From: Parafrigoribacterium mesophilum
GTDB taxonomy: Bacteria > Actinomycetota > Actinomycetes > Actinomycetales > Microbacteriaceae
Reading direction: 5' to 3'
Assembly: GCF_039652555.1 (NCBI RefSeq)
Contig: NZ_JBDJAF010000001.1
Location: 868,001-932,000 of the forward strand
Length of the DNA stretch: 64,000 nt
Shown: piece by piece, positions 9,901 to 16,660 of the stretch
Layout: the number at the start of each line of letters is the position of its first letter
Position numbering within the stretch: the stretch's first letter is position 1
Program-made: the position numbers and the translations under genes
The notes under the pieces: generated by a model
The model's database searches: none
Told to the model about the DNA's origin: nothing
The model's input: the letters and a program-made list of their open reading frames with translations, nothing else

Positions 9901-10178
9901 TCGAACTCGGTGCCGTACAGCGCGGCATCCCGATTCTTGTCGCTCGGGATAAAGAACTGCCGCTTCTCCGGCGCAGGCTTATCGGTCGCCTTGGCCGTCG
10001 TGAACGACGGCGCGGTGAAGACGAACTCCAGCTCCTTAATCGACTGCAACTCACGCTTCAGTGCCTCGAACGCAAAGATGGAGAACGTGCTCGCCGCGAT
10101 GCGCAGCTTTGAGCCGGGCTTGATCGACGCCTTCAGATCGTCACCGAGGAACTCGTTGAGGTTGTCAATAATGCGCAT
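6909..10178 (-). CDS. SNF2-type DEAD/DEAH helicase with N-terminal PLD-like segment
   Basis: 1089-residue superfamily 2 translocase. The first 60 residues (LRIAASTFSIFAFEALKREL) resemble the phospholipase-D-like segment found at the start of many defence helicases, but no HKD motif is visible. Walker A ADSVGLGKT is at residues 273-281 and the DESH box at 363-366. The C-terminal helicase half carries GTDCISEGQNLQDCD and the arginine-finger motif QRFGRIDRIGS typical of SNF2/RapA-like enzymes. It sits between a small HTH gene (eight bases upstream) and DUF4391 (eight-base overlap). In this setting it probably translocates on DNA as part of a restriction/defence complex, resembling DrmD of DISARM only in domain type. 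No other DISARM gene is present. Confidence 0.88.
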   Translation of the reverse strand: MRIIDNLNEFLGDDLKASIKPGSKLRIAASTFSIFAFEALKRELQSIKELEFVFTAPSFTTAKATDKPAPEKRQFFIPSDKNRDAALYGTEFEIRLRNKLTQRAIARECAEWVRQKVTFRSNHTGAPMQSFAVVDDTVAYAPLQGFTTADLGYERGPAVSNMVHKIDDSPFTQQYIQLFDQIWHNTNQLDDVTEAVREHIASAYAENSPQRVYFLILYNLFSEFLEDINEDVLPNDLTGYQDTEVWKALYNFQEDAATGIINKLETYSGCILADSVGLGKTFTALAVIKYYELRNKTVLVLAPKKLADNWTNYNSNYTTNVFAKDRFNYDVLAHTDLSRDGGESLGKRLDLINWGNYDLVVVDESHNFRNADYVQERETRYQRLMRKVIREGVKTKVLMLSATPVNNRFNDLRNQLALAYEGDSAQLSAKLNISTTVEEAFRQAQRTFNEWSDLPPEDRTTDAILARLDFDFFELLDAVTIARSRKHIQAFYDTADIGAFPERLKPTSLRPPLTDLADAPTFNEIFEQLQLLTLAVYTPLAYVFPSRRQRYEDLYGTSAGQNYMGGSNANLGAASREQGIRKLMTVNLLKRLESSIEAFRLTLNRLEDTVAEAIEAVDDHAANIADVSAFSDLDADDDDFEFPTRGTVGRKVQIDLADMDLESWNRDLVNDGKVIQQLLASISGITPEHDSKLGALRDLIEGKLQQPLNPGNRKVLIFSAFADTADYLYKNLAPALKRRGYDSALVTGQGNPSTTVGKGYSFQQTLTLFSPRSKQRHLVMPKESSEIDLLIGTDCISEGQNLQDCDFLVNYDIHWNPVRIIQRFGRIDRIGSTNERIQLVNFWPDISLDEYINLKERVENRMVAANLGGTGDDNILDPGASDAAFRKEQLRKLQDEVIELEDVRTGVSITDLGLNDFRMDLLGYIKEYGDLAGTPKGLHAVVPADRDKGLKPGALFVLRNINADEHLNSGNRLHPYYLVYLDDEDQVIADHTEVKHLLDLIRAGCRNRDEPAWEVCRVFNAVTRDGADMGQYSHLLTEAIRSMIDVTEERDVDSLFSPGHTTALVQTIAGLDDFELIAFLAIVEKPTDA

Positions 10179-10186
10179 TCGTCAGC

Positions 10187-10378
10187 TCACTCGGATATTC
10201 CCGCTGACGAAGTCCCGCCACCGCGCACCCACTCATCCACTTCGGAGACCTGGAACTTCCAGAGACGCCCCACCTTGTGCGCCGGCATGTGCTTGTCCGC
10301 GATCCAGACGTAGACCGTCTCCTTCGTGATGCCGAGATGCGCAGCGATGTCCTCGGCAGACAGCCAGGGCTCACTCAC
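10187..10378 (-). CDS. Small helix-turn-helix protein (HTH_17/excisionase-like), first gene of the defence operon
   Basis: 63 residues, GTG start. It has the MerR/excisionase-like DNA-binding pattern: LSAEDIAAHLGITKETVYVW, then a wing with VGRLWKFQVSEVDEWV. Eight bases separate its stop from the helicase start, so it is the promoter-proximal gene of the operon. The likely job is transcriptional control of the operon, comparable in position to control proteins of restriction systems; an excisionase role is less likely because another such gene sits beside the integrase. Function is inferred from fold and position. Confidence 0.8.
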   Translation of the reverse strand: MSEPWLSAEDIAAHLGITKETVYVWIADKHMPAHKVGRLWKFQVSEVDEWVRGGGTSSAGISE

Positions 10379-10408
10379 AAGAGCACCGCTTTGAGGGATT
10401 CAGCCGAG

Positions 10409-10414
10409 ATCATA
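10409..10414 (-). promoter_or_regulatory. Possible -10 element of the defence operon
   Basis: On the minus strand TATGAT (5 of 6 to TATAAT) lies about 31 bases before the GTG of the HTH gene, in the 129-base gap after the relaxase stop. No convincing -35 hexamer is seen at 16-18 bases, so this is only a candidate; a regulator-dependent promoter would look like this. Confidence 0.3.
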
Positions 10415-10507
10415 ACTCAGATCCTATCGACAGGAGGCCAGTCTTTATCGGTTTCTCCCGGTTTACTGTCGTTCGGCTCTACTCCTGCGCCGGGGTCACT
10501 GCCTACG

Positions 10508-13500
10508 TCAGAGCCCCAGCGACTGCCCGTCACGGTACGGGGAGTGCCCTCGGTCCCGTTCATGCAGCGGAGCGTCGAGCTGTGCGGCGCGCGCTCCCGC
10601 TGCTTTGCGCGTTTCCTCGGCGGTGAGGCGCTGGGTCTCGGCGTGTGCTGCTCGCTCTCGGACGACTTGCGCGGCTTCCCGGGGCGAAAGTCCGTCAAGC
10701 TGTGCGAGATATCTGCGGTCTTGGGCGGTCTGCTTGCGGAGCTTCTCGACGCGAGCAGAGACCACGCTCGGCTGGCGGGCCCCGATGACACGCTGATACA
10801 GCGCCATGTACTCTCGCGTCTGGCGCGCTGAGATCATCTCGGCGTCCGCGTGGGCGCGCTTTGCCGCCTCGCGCGTGTCGGCCACCTCGGGCATCGCATC
10901 CGCCGCGCGCCGAGCGACGACCTCCGCCCAAGCGGACAGGCCGGCCTCGCTGTCCGGGAGGCTCTCCCAGCGCTCCCGTATCGCCTGCTCGGTCTCGGCA
11001 CGGTGGGCATCGGCTTCTTTCGCGATTTGGGCGGCGGAGCGCTTGCGGAACCTGCCCACGGATGCCTGGGCTCGGTGCGCCGCGTACGCCTCTTCCTGCA
11101 TGGCAATGAATGCGGCACCGTCCGCGGTCGCCTTCTGCACCCGCGGGGCAACAGACTCAGCGAGGAGCTCGGCGGCGCGCGCATCGGCGGCAGCTACCAG
11201 TTCGTTCTGCTGCTCGCGCTCGGCCTCGTGCCGCTCGAACTGGTCGTGCAGCCTGGTGAACGCCGATACCCAGTGGTCCCTTTCGCGTTCGCCTTCCTCG
11301 ATCCGCTTGGTAATCCGCTCGCGTTCGGTGTTCACGATGGACATCGGGCCGTCGGCGACGAGTCCTGTGATGGCTTCGCGTGCGCGTTCGGTCGCATCGG
11401 CTAGGCCACGGTCGGCGCGGTCGCGGGCCAGCGCGTCGGTGAACTGCTGCTTCGCGTCGCTGAGGTCGGCGGCGACGATGTGAAGGGTGTTCCGCTCCCG
11501 TCCGCGGGTCATGCCGACGTAGACGCCTGCCGCGTCGAGCGCGCCGCTGAGCACCGTGTGCGACACGTCGAGCGTCGCGCCCTGGACTCCGTAGGCGGTG
11601 ACTGCGTAGGACAGGTGCGCGTCTTCCGCCACGTACTCCGCGGGCAGGGTCACGGTGTGCTGCCGCTTTCGACCGTTGACTGTCTCGACGACACTTAGCG
11701 CGCCGTCGCTGGCTACGTGCTGGACGGTCCAAGTCTGGCGGTTCGCGATGCCGAGCGTGCTCTCGTTGCGGCGGGTCTGGATCACGTCCCCGGCACCGAT
11801 AGGAAGCCCGTCGCTGCCGAACACTGTGCGAGCGTCATCGACATCGCCGCGGTCGACGCGCTCGGCGCGGATGCGCTCATTCAGTTGCCGTACCTCGTCG
11901 TTCGTCGCCGCGGTGATCGCATCCTCAGCGGTCGTGGTCTTCGCGACGGCCTCCTGCACGGCCTCGTCGGTGTCGTGCAGTTCGATCAGGCCGAGCGCGT
12001 TGAAGCGGTCGAAGATGATGCCCGGGTTGCGGCCGTACCGCAGCTCAAGAGTGAGCGCCGCGTAGGCGCCGTCGGCGAACCGATGCAGGCTCGTCATGTC
12101 CACAACGGTCGGGGTGAGGCGAGTGGCGATGTCGAGCACGCCGCCGCGCCCGACCGCGGGGAGCTGCGCACGGTCGCCGATGAGCGCGACCGTGGCCCCG
12201 GCCTCGTCCACAACCTGCAACAGCGCGAGAGCGGAGTCTTGGTCGAGCATCCCGGCTTCATCGACCACGATCCGCTCACCTCGTGCGAGTTTCGCTTCCT
12301 TCGTGGGGCCGCGGTAGATGCCGCCGGTCTCGGGGTCAACGTCGCCGGTGCGCAGGCGCGTCCAGACGCCGTCCGTGTTCCACCGGAAACCGTACTTGTA
12401 CACGAGCGAAGCCACGGAGTCAGCGGGGACGCCGAGGTCCCGGGCGGCGACGTCAGCGCCCTTCTTCGTCGGCGTCACCACCCGCATCGACCGGCCATCC
12501 TCCGCAGCGGCTTTGATCGCCGTCTTGAGCATCGTGGTCTTGCCCGACCCGGCGGCACCTTCCACTACGACGACCGGGTTGCGAGATGCGACGACGGCGA
12601 CCGCACGCTCCTGGTCATCATCGAGTCCGGCGCGCGCTGGGAGGCGATGCACGTCGGGGCTGCGCCGGTCGGACTTCTCGGTGCGTGCGGTGAGCAGGTC
12701 GCGCAATTCCGTCTCTGCTGCAAGGACGTGTAGCGACGTGAGGTGTGCGACGTGCTCGGGTGCGGGTGAGCTGGGCGAGAGCACGGAGAAGCAATCCTCC
12801 GTTGCGAGTTGCACGGCCAGTTGCACGAACTCCCGCAACTCCACCGGTTCGGCCTGCACGCAGTGCTCCGTCGTGATTCGGGTGACGTGCTCCCGCAGCG
12901 TATGCACCGTCCACGTCGATGCGCCTGCGGCGCACCGGTCGAGCGCACGTGATGCAACCTCCTCGATATGCAGCTCGTCCAGTGTGACCGGTACCGCACG
13001 CCGTGCGCGTGGCACGTCCGGGGTGTAACCGGCGGCTTCGAGTTCGGCGCGCCACCCGGCTTCGCTGCCGAGCACGGTGGGCTTCTTCCTCGACCGCTCG
13101 TGTTCCCACGCCTTCGCCTTCAGTCGCGAGCGCACGACCGGGCCGGGCTCTTCGCCCGGATGCGCGGCTTCCCATTCGGCCTCGAACCGGGCGAGGTTGC
13201 GTTCGACCTGCGCACCGCGCTTCGACATGACGGCGTTGTACGGCTCCAGCTCAGCAACCTCCCCGGTTACGGGGTCGAGCGTCAGGCCGTGCGCGTCGAG
13301 CACCTGCGCGAGTTGCGGGTGCGCGGCGATGACTGCGGTGCCGAGCGCGCGGATGGCGCCCTGCTGCTTGAACATCGCCGCGGTGTCCAGACCCCGCCAT
13401 TTCCCGCCGGCGTAGACGCGGGTGCCGATCTGGAAGTGGATATGCCGGTGGGGATCGCCTGCACGGCTCGTCTTGTGCGCCACAGCGAGGGTCTGCAACT

Positions 13501-13954
13501 GCTGCACCGGGACCACCTCCCGCGCATTCCGCGGCCCGACCCGCGTCACCGAGTGCTGCGCAAGCCACCGACGAATCTCCGCGGCGGCGTCCTGCTGCGC
13601 CGCGTCGAGCGCGTCGGAGACCTCGACATGCAGCGCAGCAGCGATGGAAAGGGATTTCGGCGCGTTGATGACCATCTCTGCAAACCTCGGTGAGCTCCGC
13701 ATGCGCTCACCCGCGCCGCGGGGCGTTCCCATCGAGGTGCCCGTGATCGGGTCGATCCAGTCCACCCAGGCCGCATACTCCTCGGGGTCGAGCGTCCGGG
13801 TGTCCAGAACTTCGCCGTGGTCATCGGTGACGGTGAACGCCGCAAGCGCCGTTCCAGCTTCGAGGTAGTACTCGTCCGCGGTCGACCGATCCGACTCCAG
13901 GTAACGACGCGCGGCCGTACCGGTACCGCGGAACAGGATAACGCCGCCTTTCAC
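10508..13954 (-). CDS. MobF-family relaxase-helicase (TraA/TrwC-like)
   Basis: Nicks the element at oriT and unwinds it for conjugative transfer. The chosen GTG at 13954 has a strong AGGAGG six bases upstream and starts VKGGVILFRGTG, the usual N-terminus of this family; ATG codons further upstream lack this. Predicted 1148 residues. The relaxase domain has the catalytic tyrosine pair YY at 29-30 and the metal-binding histidines H160 and HRHIH at 169-173. The helicase domain has Walker A GAAGSGKTT near 466-474 and DEAG near 565-568, with a RecD-like motif TAYGVQGAT further on. The last 250 residues are Glu/Arg/Ala-rich, probably coiled coil. No secretion or coupling gene is nearby, so transfer would depend on genes outside the window or in another element. 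Confidence 0.9.
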   Translation of the reverse strand: MKGGVILFRGTGTAARRYLESDRSTADEYYLEAGTALAAFTVTDDHGEVLDTRTLDPEEYAAWVDWIDPITGTSMGTPRGAGERMRSSPRFAEMVINAPKSLSIAAALHVEVSDALDAAQQDAAAEIRRWLAQHSVTRVGPRNAREVVPVQQLQTLAVAHKTSRAGDPHRHIHFQIGTRVYAGGKWRGLDTAAMFKQQGAIRALGTAVIAAHPQLAQVLDAHGLTLDPVTGEVAELEPYNAVMSKRGAQVERNLARFEAEWEAAHPGEEPGPVVRSRLKAKAWEHERSRKKPTVLGSEAGWRAELEAAGYTPDVPRARRAVPVTLDELHIEEVASRALDRCAAGASTWTVHTLREHVTRITTEHCVQAEPVELREFVQLAVQLATEDCFSVLSPSSPAPEHVAHLTSLHVLAAETELRDLLTARTEKSDRRSPDVHRLPARAGLDDDQERAVAVVASRNPVVVVEGAAGSGKTTMLKTAIKAAAEDGRSMRVVTPTKKGADVAARDLGVPADSVASLVYKYGFRWNTDGVWTRLRTGDVDPETGGIYRGPTKEAKLARGERIVVDEAGMLDQDSALALLQVVDEAGATVALIGDRAQLPAVGRGGVLDIATRLTPTVVDMTSLHRFADGAYAALTLELRYGRNPGIIFDRFNALGLIELHDTDEAVQEAVAKTTTAEDAITAATNDEVRQLNERIRAERVDRGDVDDARTVFGSDGLPIGAGDVIQTRRNESTLGIANRQTWTVQHVASDGALSVVETVNGRKRQHTVTLPAEYVAEDAHLSYAVTAYGVQGATLDVSHTVLSGALDAAGVYVGMTRGRERNTLHIVAADLSDAKQQFTDALARDRADRGLADATERAREAITGLVADGPMSIVNTERERITKRIEEGERERDHWVSAFTRLHDQFERHEAEREQQNELVAAADARAAELLAESVAPRVQKATADGAAFIAMQEEAYAAHRAQASVGRFRKRSAAQIAKEADAHRAETEQAIRERWESLPDSEAGLSAWAEVVARRAADAMPEVADTREAAKRAHADAEMISARQTREYMALYQRVIGARQPSVVSARVEKLRKQTAQDRRYLAQLDGLSPREAAQVVRERAAHAETQRLTAEETRKAAGARAAQLDAPLHERDRGHSPYRDGQSLGL

Positions 13955-14119
13955 CCCGGGCCTCCTCATGAGTCGTCTCATGAGGAAGGTGCGCACACCC
14001 CACCAGCGGTGGCATACGTCCATTGATGTAGTGAGGTGAGCGGTGTACTGCGTTGATGGAACACGCTGCGTGGCGCTCGTTGAGGGCACGACGCAGCGTG
14101 CCCTTCGGCCGGATTGTGC

Positions 14120-14149
14120 TTGACAGTATCTGGTTGTGTCGAGCACAAT
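14120..14149 (+). promoter_or_regulatory. Sigma-70-type promoter of the toxin-antitoxin pair
   Basis: A perfect -35 TTGACA at 14120-14125 is followed after 18 bases by CACAAT at 14144-14149 (4 of 6 to TATAAT). The ATG of the toxin gene is only seven bases beyond, so the transcript would be leaderless or nearly so. Confidence 0.6.
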
Positions 14150-14155
14150 AGAGAG

Positions 14156-14449
14156 ATGGTGGACATCGGCATCGAGTGGGACGACCACGCTGTCGCGCAC
14201 ATGTTGGCATCCCACGGCGTCACGGTCACCGAGGCAGAGGAGGCACTCACCGACCTCGAACGCATTGCGCAGATTCCCGACCCAGCCAGCAGATCAGGCA
14301 ACTCTGATCGCTACATCGGCTGGAGCACGAGCCGCAACGAGCTCCTCGTCGTCATCGTGGTCCACGACGGCGACATTCTCTACGGCGGAAACGCCTGGCC
14401 CGCCAACGCCAAGGCCCAACGCATCTACAACGAGAGAAAGGACACCTGA
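14156..14449 (+). CDS. BrnT/DUF4258-like toxin
   Basis: 97 residues from the ATG at 14156. An upstream GTG-type extension is possible but lies inside the promoter. The pattern matches the BrnT ribonuclease fold: IEWDDHAVAHMLASHGVTV at the N-terminus, aspartate/proline-rich IPDP in the middle, DRYIGWSTSRNELLVVIV (beta strands), then a basic AKAQRIYNERK tail. BrnT toxins cleave RNA and are neutralised by a ribbon-helix-helix partner encoded directly downstream, as here (1-base TGATG overlap). It lies between relaxase and integrase on the opposite strand, a usual site for an element-stabilising module. Distant similarity makes the toxin assignment probable, not certain. Confidence 0.65.
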   Translation: MVDIGIEWDDHAVAHMLASHGVTVTEAEEALTDLERIAQIPDPASRSGNSDRYIGWSTSRNELLVVIVVHDGDILYGGNAWPANAKAQRIYNERKDT

Positions 14450-14742
14450 TGAACAGCAAGATTCCCGCCCAAGTCAAGGCGGCGCTCGATGCCGAGATCG
14501 CTGCCGACACCGACGACGAAGCAGGCCAGGCGTATCGCGACGGCCTGCCCGAATCTGCGGAGTGGGTCAAGCCGGCTCGCGCCGGTCGCCCGTCACTTTC
14601 CGGCGGCTCCACGCGCTCGCCACAGATCGGCGTGCGCCTGCCCAGCGACCTCAAACAGCGCCTGGAGGAGCGCGCCGCCCACGAAGGTGTACGCGAGTCG
14701 GACGTGGTGCGCGAGGCACTCGAAGCGTTCCTGTCGGCGTGA
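14449..14742 (+). CDS. Ribbon-helix-helix antitoxin, BrnA/CopG-like
   Basis: 97 residues. The C-terminal half (IGVRLPSDLKQRLEERAAHE, then VRESDVVREALEAFL) is a ribbon-helix-helix DNA-binding domain. The acidic N-terminal half with GLPESAEWV is the likely toxin-binding arm. Its ATG overlaps the toxin stop (TGATG), so the two are translationally coupled in the toxin-first order typical of brnTA. It should repress the promoter at 14120. After its stop, 14743-14906 holds nothing recognised before the convergent integrase gene. Confidence 0.7.
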   Translation: MNSKIPAQVKAALDAEIAADTDDEAGQAYRDGLPESAEWVKPARAGRPSLSGGSTRSPQIGVRLPSDLKQRLEERAAHEGVRESDVVREALEAFLSA

Positions 14743-14906
14743 GAACCTGCCAGCAACAGCACTTCAACGGCCACCGACTACGGTGGTGCCAACTGTGGCC
14801 CCACCGTCGGACCAGGGATTTTCTTGCGACACCGAGATATCAGGATCGATGACGGTGGTGCCGAAACCATCACCGGCAACCGGCATGGTTTCTGTTCAGC
14901 GGCGTG

Positions 14907-16112
14907 TCAGCTCCCCAGGATCGCATCGAGAATGTCGGCGGTGACGGCATCGACCTGTTCAGCGGTGATGACGTAGCTGTTGCGGGTGACCATCTCGTTC
15001 GCATGGCCGAGCAACCGCGATGCGATCGTGAGCCCCGCGACGCGCTCCACGAGGGTCGCGGTGGTGCGACGGTAGATGTGCGTCGAGTACTCGTCCACCT
15101 CCACACCGAGCCGAACAAGCGCATCACGGTTGTCGCCAATAAAGGAGCGCAGCAGCCGCTCGTAGTTGGACACGCTCATCGGCCTGCCGGTCTTCGTCGG
15201 AAACAACAGCGCCTCCGGCCCGCTCGCCGCCCGTGCGAGCCGTCGCCGCACTGCGTCCGCGGCAAGTGCAGGGAGGGCGACGCGGCGGCGCTGGCGAGTG
15301 CGCTTGGGCGCGTCCTTCCGTCGGATGCCCTGCGTCTTATTCTGGATGATGGTGCCGTTGATGAGGATCGTCGGTGGCGCAGTGGTCATGTCGACATCGC
15401 AGCGGCGCAGCCCGATGCACTCGCCCACGCGGGCGGACGTGCCGAGCATGATGTCCATGCCGTCCACGAGGGCACGCCAGTTCGGGCGCGGCCCCATGCC
15501 CTCCGTTTCGCGCCAGCGAGTCATGAGGCCGCGGGTCGCCTGGATCTGTTCCGGGCTGAGCATCGCGGTCTTCTTCTCCGGTGTCGGCAGCCGCGAGACG
15601 TCGCGCACAGGGTTGGTCGGGATCGCGTCATCGCGTACAGCGAACCCGCAGATCAGCGACAGCACCGACCGGGCCTTTCGCGCCGCGGAGAGGCCGCGCT
15701 CAGCCAGGAGGTTCTGAATGATCCGGTCGCACCGCCCGACCGTGAGCGCCTCCAGCTTCACGCCGCCGCAGACGGGCACGAGGGTCAGGCGAACGGTGCC
15801 TTCGTAGTTCTCGTACGTCGACCACGACAGCATTCCGTTCTGCGCGCGCAGCTTCACCGTCGGCAGCCAGGCCGCCGCGGCCTCGGCGGTGGTCGAGGAG
15901 CCGGTCACGATGGACTTCGTGTGCGTTGTCAGCGCCTTCGCCCGCGACAGCAACTCCTCGCGGGCGCTCACCTCGGTAGCGCCCTCGGCGCGGAGCTGCA
16001 CCAGCTCGCCGGCATCGCTGCGCATCCGGGCACGTGCCCGCCACTTTCCGTTCGCGAGCTGCGTCACCTGCACCTGGCCGACCTCGCCCGCGGCGATCTT
16101 CGGCCTAGCCAT
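14907..16112 (-). CDS. int: Tyrosine site-specific integrase
   Basis: 401-residue phage-type integrase that inserts and excises the element at tRNA-Gln. The N-terminus GQVQVTQLANGKWRARARM is an arm-type DNA-binding domain, followed by a SAM-like core-binding domain. Catalytic residues are all visible: Arg in TSARVGECIGLR, Lys within the following beta region, HIYRR (H-x-x-R), His in LLGHA, and the nucleophile Tyr in NSYVI near the C-terminus. The ATG at 16112 overlaps the stop of the upstream excisionase-like gene by eight bases. A start 33 bases further upstream is possible, but the sequence MARPKIAAGEVG is a typical integrase beginning. It lies 380 bases from the tRNA 3' end. Confidence 0.93.
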   Translation of the reverse strand: MARPKIAAGEVGQVQVTQLANGKWRARARMRSDAGELVQLRAEGATEVSAREELLSRAKALTTHTKSIVTGSSTTAEAAAAWLPTVKLRAQNGMLSWSTYENYEGTVRLTLVPVCGGVKLEALTVGRCDRIIQNLLAERGLSAARKARSVLSLICGFAVRDDAIPTNPVRDVSRLPTPEKKTAMLSPEQIQATRGLMTRWRETEGMGPRPNWRALVDGMDIMLGTSARVGECIGLRRCDVDMTTAPPTILINGTIIQNKTQGIRRKDAPKRTRQRRRVALPALAADAVRRRLARAASGPEALLFPTKTGRPMSVSNYERLLRSFIGDNRDALVRLGVEVDEYSTHIYRRTTATLVERVAGLTIASRLLGHANEMVTRNSYVITAEQVDAVTADILDAILGS

Positions 16113-16305
16113 GACGCTGCTCCCGCGCCCACGCGAGCACGTCATCCCCGTCGTACTTGACGTGCCTGCCGAGCTTCAGCCACGGCGGTCCGCACTTCGT
16201 CAGCCGCCATCCCTCCAGCGTGCGCTCGGGCACGCCCAGCAGGACAGCGACCTCGGCCTGGGTGAGGAACGCGGGCTCGACCTCGACGTGTGCATGAGCT
16301 TCCAT
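16105..16305 (-). CDS. Excisionase-like HTH protein
   Basis: 66 residues from the ATG at 16305. The core FLTQAEVAVLLGVPERTLEGW followed by WLKLGRHVKYDGDDVLAWA is a helix-turn-helix of the excisionase/MerR type. An upstream ATG at 16422 would give 105 residues but adds unrelated-looking sequence overlapping the attachment region, so the shorter form is preferred; no clear ribosome-binding site supports either. Its stop overlaps the integrase start, so the two are made together. Likely acts as recombination directionality factor, binding near the attachment site. Confidence 0.75.
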   Translation of the reverse strand: MEAHAHVEVEPAFLTQAEVAVLLGVPERTLEGWRLTKCGPPWLKLGRHVKYDGDDVLAWAREQRHG

Positions 16306-16401
16306 GCTGGACAGGTGCGTAGCGTGTGCCAGCGCGAACCTGCGGGGACGAGTGCGTACCTCATCAGCGGAGACGACTGCGAAGTGTGCCCGTAGGGGGT
16401 T

Positions 16402-16422
16402 TCTGGTCACCAATCTGGTCAC
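16402..16422. repeat. Two 9-base direct repeats near the attachment site
   Basis: TCTGGTCAC occurs at 16402-16410 and again at 16414-16422, a 12-base period. They lie between the excisionase start and the tRNA, about 70-90 bases from the tRNA 3' end, where integrase arm sites or excisionase sites are expected. A small inverted repeat GCTAG/CTAGC is at 16471-16486. Role inferred from position. Confidence 0.4.
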
Positions 16423-16492
16423 TAGACGCCAAATCGGGCTACTCGGGAGAACGAGGAGGGAGCCGAACTTGCTAGGGAACTCTAGCGATTCA

Positions 16493-16567
16493 TGGCTGGG
16501 GTACCAGGATTCGAACCTAGAACAAAAGAATCAGAATCTTCCGTGTTGCCAGTTACACCATACCCCA
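16493..16567 (-). tRNA. tRNA-Gln (anticodon CTG)
   Basis: 75 bases including an encoded CCA. The minus strand begins TGGGGTATGG and ends with the complementary TACCCCA acceptor plus GCCA discriminator/CCA. The D-arm contains GGTGTAACTGGCAACAC, the anticodon arm AGATTCTGATTCT with CTG in the seven-base loop, and the T-loop GTTCGAATC. Its 3' half faces the integrase and is the probable attachment site; the gene remains intact at this junction, as expected when the element restores the tRNA end. Confidence 0.95.
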
Positions 16568-16660
16568 CCGAACCAGGCAGAAACCGGGCCGACAAACCAC
16601 TCTAACGTACGTGCTGAGGCTCACCCAAATGCGCGGCCCGGCGCAGCGCACCCCGGATGC

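Larger units (their letters stand above)
1..16500. mobile_element. Integrative, probably mobilisable element at tRNA-Gln (left end outside window)
   Basis: A tyrosine integrase and an overlapping excisionase-like gene lie immediately beside the 3' end of tRNA-Gln(CTG), the classic arrangement for tRNA-targeted integration. Leftward follow a toxin-antitoxin pair, a MobF relaxase and a restriction/defence operon, none of which belongs to the core metabolism found right of the tRNA. No type IV secretion, coupling-protein or replication gene is visible, so the part seen fits an integrative mobilisable element or the end of a larger ICE. The second attachment site is not in the window, so size and exact ends are unknown. 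That the element is foreign is inferred from content and position. Confidence 0.8.

Noticed and set aside
2313..10178. DISARM or BREX system
   Set aside because: A SNF2 helicase and an adenine methyltransferase are present, but drmA/drmB/drmC and pglZ/brxC are absent, and the Mod/Res genes are of type III kind.
1..16500. Prophage
   Set aside because: Integrase, excisionase and a methyltransferase fit a phage, but there are no capsid, terminase, portal or lysis genes, and the relaxase points to conjugative mobilisation.
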